Below, one piece after another: positions 62,620 through 64,000 of a DNA stretch of 64,000 nt. The DNA is from Pseudomonas sp. GD04091. GTDB taxonomy: Bacteria; Pseudomonadota; Gammaproteobacteria; Pseudomonadales; Pseudomonadaceae. Each line of letters opens with the position of its first letter. Within the stretch, counting starts at the first letter, position 1. The stretch lies in the NCBI RefSeq assembly GCF_029836165.1, contig NZ_JAOEBG010000012.1:1-64000 (forward strand), read 5' to 3'. A program made the translations under genes and the position numbers. The notes beneath the pieces were generated by a model that was not told the origin of the DNA, ran no database searches, and was given only the letters and a program-made list of their open reading frames with translations.

Positions 62620-63960
62620 ATGGGCATGTCACCCGGCAACACCCAGCGCCAGCGGCGCCGGGCTTTCATCGGCGCCACCACCGGCCACCTGATCGAGTGG
62701 TACGACTACGGCGTCTACGGTTTCCTGGCCTTGTACATCGGCAAGGCCTTCTTCGTTTCCGATGACCCCACCAGCAGTCTGCTGGCGAGTTTCGCGGCCT
62801 TTGCCCTGAGCTTCTTCATCCGGCCGCTGGGCGGGCTGTTCTTCGGCCCGCTGGCGGACAAGATCGGCCGCCGCCGCACACTGATCACGGTGCTGGTGAT
62901 GATGGCCGGCTCCACCTTCCTGCTCGGCCTGCTGCCGACCTATGCCAGCATCGGCATCGCCGCACCGATCATCCTGGTGCTGATCCGCTGCGTGCAGGGC
63001 TTCTCCGCCGGTGGCGAGATCGGCACCATCACCAGCTTCATCTCCGAGTACGCCGGCCCCGGGCGCCGGGGCTTCGCCACCTGCTGGCTGATGGTCACCG
63101 CAGTGCTCGGCCTGCTGCTGGGCGGCGCCGTGGCCAATGGCATGACCTGGGCGCTGGGCGCCGAGCTGATGCAGGACTGGGGCTGGCGCATTCCGTTCCT
63201 GATCGCCGGGCCGCTGGGCTTCATCTCGCTGTACATCCGCCTCAAGCTCGAGGACAGCCCCGAGTTCCTCGCCCTGGTCGAGGCCGGGCAGACCTCCAAG
63301 GCGCCGCTGCGCGAGGTGTGGCAGTGGAAGCGTTCGATCGCCCTGGTGTTCTTCATCATCACCCTGCACAGCTCGATCTTCTACCTGGTGCTGACCTTCG
63401 CCTCGACCTACATGTCCAACACCCTCAAGTTCGACAGCGGCACCACCTTGCTCTACGTGTTCGTCGCCAGCCTGTCGGCGGCGGTGGTGATGCCTTTCGG
63501 CGGCGCCTTCACCGACCGTTACGGACGCAAGCCGTTCCTGATGGTGATCGGCACCCTGGCGACCCTGGCCATGTACTGGTTCTTCAAGGCCGCGCCCGGC
63601 GCCACGCCGGCCACGCTGTTCTGGCCGCTGATGGCGGTGGCGATCCTGTTCGGGCTGTACGCGTCGTCGACCTACGCGCTGATGAGCGAGCTGCTGCCGA
63701 CGCGCATCCGCTCCACCGGCATCGCCATGGCCTACAACATTCCGGTGGCGGTGTTCGGCGGCAGCGCGCCGCTGATCTCCACCTGGCTGATCAAGGTGAC
63801 CGGCGATATCACCGCGCCCTGGTATTTCTATGTGGCGACCGGGGTGGCGTCGCTGGTGGCGCTGGTGGTGCTGCGCAAGGAGGACTTCGTGGCCTGTGGC
63901 CACGACACACGCCAAGAGCAGGGATCGGCCGGGCAATTGCTGGCCGATCCGCAAGCCTGA
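62620..63960 (+). CDS. MFS transporter of the metabolite:H+ symporter (MHS) group
   Basis: The protein has 446 residues. The N-terminus IGATTGHLIEWYDYGVYGFL and loop FGPLADKIGRRRTLI are hallmarks of MHS carriers (alpha-ketoglutarate, citrate, proline/betaine, shikimate). It is the third gene of the operon, so it probably imports the acid that the ligase activates. AGGAG lies before the ATG. Confidence 0.92.
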   Translation: MGMSPGNTQRQRRRAFIGATTGHLIEWYDYGVYGFLALYIGKAFFVSDDPTSSLLASFAAFALSFFIRPLGGLFFGPLADKIGRRRTLITVLVMMAGSTFLLGLLPTYASIGIAAPIILVLIRCVQGFSAGGEIGTITSFISEYAGPGRRGFATCWLMVTAVLGLLLGGAVANGMTWALGAELMQDWGWRIPFLIAGPLGFISLYIRLKLEDSPEFLALVEAGQTSKAPLREVWQWKRSIALVFFIITLHSSIFYLVLTFASTYMSNTLKFDSGTTLLYVFVASLSAAVVMPFGGAFTDRYGRKPFLMVIGTLATLAMYWFFKAAPGATPATLFWPLMAVAILFGLYASSTYALMSELLPTRIRSTGIAMAYNIPVAVFGGSAPLISTWLIKVTGDITAPWYFYVATGVASLVALVVLRKEDFVACGHDTRQEQGSAGQLLADPQA

Positions 63961-64000
63961 GGCGTCCTGGCCGAGCGGCACTGCGGCGCCTGGCACACAG

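Overview
This window is a chromosomal segment of a Pseudomonas, most likely of the P. putida group. The evidence is high GC with strong G/C third positions, REP-type palindromes typical of that group, the thrS-infC-rpmI-rplT-pheS-pheT-ihfA-merR block followed by tRNA-Pro(GGG), and a ptxS-kguEKTD cluster beside a three-subunit gluconate 2-dehydrogenase.

Layout. 0-10 kb: a TetR/HExxH-protein pair divergent from an SDR and a DsbA-like isomerase; an XRE-cupin regulator; an MFS exporter; and an ECF sigma/anti-sigma pair divergent from a membrane catalase-cytochrome b561 pair, with matching ECF-type promoters on both sides. Then a LysR/SDR divergent pair around a perfect dyad. 10-19.4 kb: 2-ketogluconate metabolism. 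Gluconate is oxidised in the periplasm by the FAD/cytochrome c dehydrogenase, imported by KguT, phosphorylated by KguK and reduced by KguD; PtxS controls two perfect operators. 19.4-28 kb: cold-shock protein and the translation/IHF block, with an AUU-start infC and leader or attenuator hairpins before thrS and pheS. 28-32.5 kb: a partly AT-rich accessory stretch with two exported proteins, a single-domain mannose-type lectin related to LlpA bacteriocins, and the remains of a polyol operon (fructokinase plus the C-terminal half of a xylulokinase). 32.5-40.5 kb: a large membrane HD-GYP sensor and, opposite it, a 1425-residue protein with visibly lower GC. 40.6-48.5 kb: a BCCT transporter operon with dipeptidase, aldehyde dehydrogenase, RidA, DUF3726 and an unrecognised protein. 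48.8-54.8 kb: an MFS exporter and the folate-independent methionine synthase pair MesD/MesX with a flavin reductase, QueH and a divergent MetR-like regulator. 54.9-59 kb: a FecI-FecR-TonB receptor siderophore system. 59.1-64 kb: a PAS-LuxR regulator divergent from a thiolase, an acyl-CoA ligase and an MFS importer.

The best candidate for an undescribed system is the gene at 35465-39742. It has a DUF4297/Cap4-like nuclease domain, a STAND-type P-loop NTPase, about twelve 40-residue Trp-rich repeats (two nearly identical at DNA level), and one or two C-terminal S1 RNA-binding domains. This is the architecture of an antiviral STAND (Avs-like) sensor, but with an S1 module that I do not know from described Avs families.
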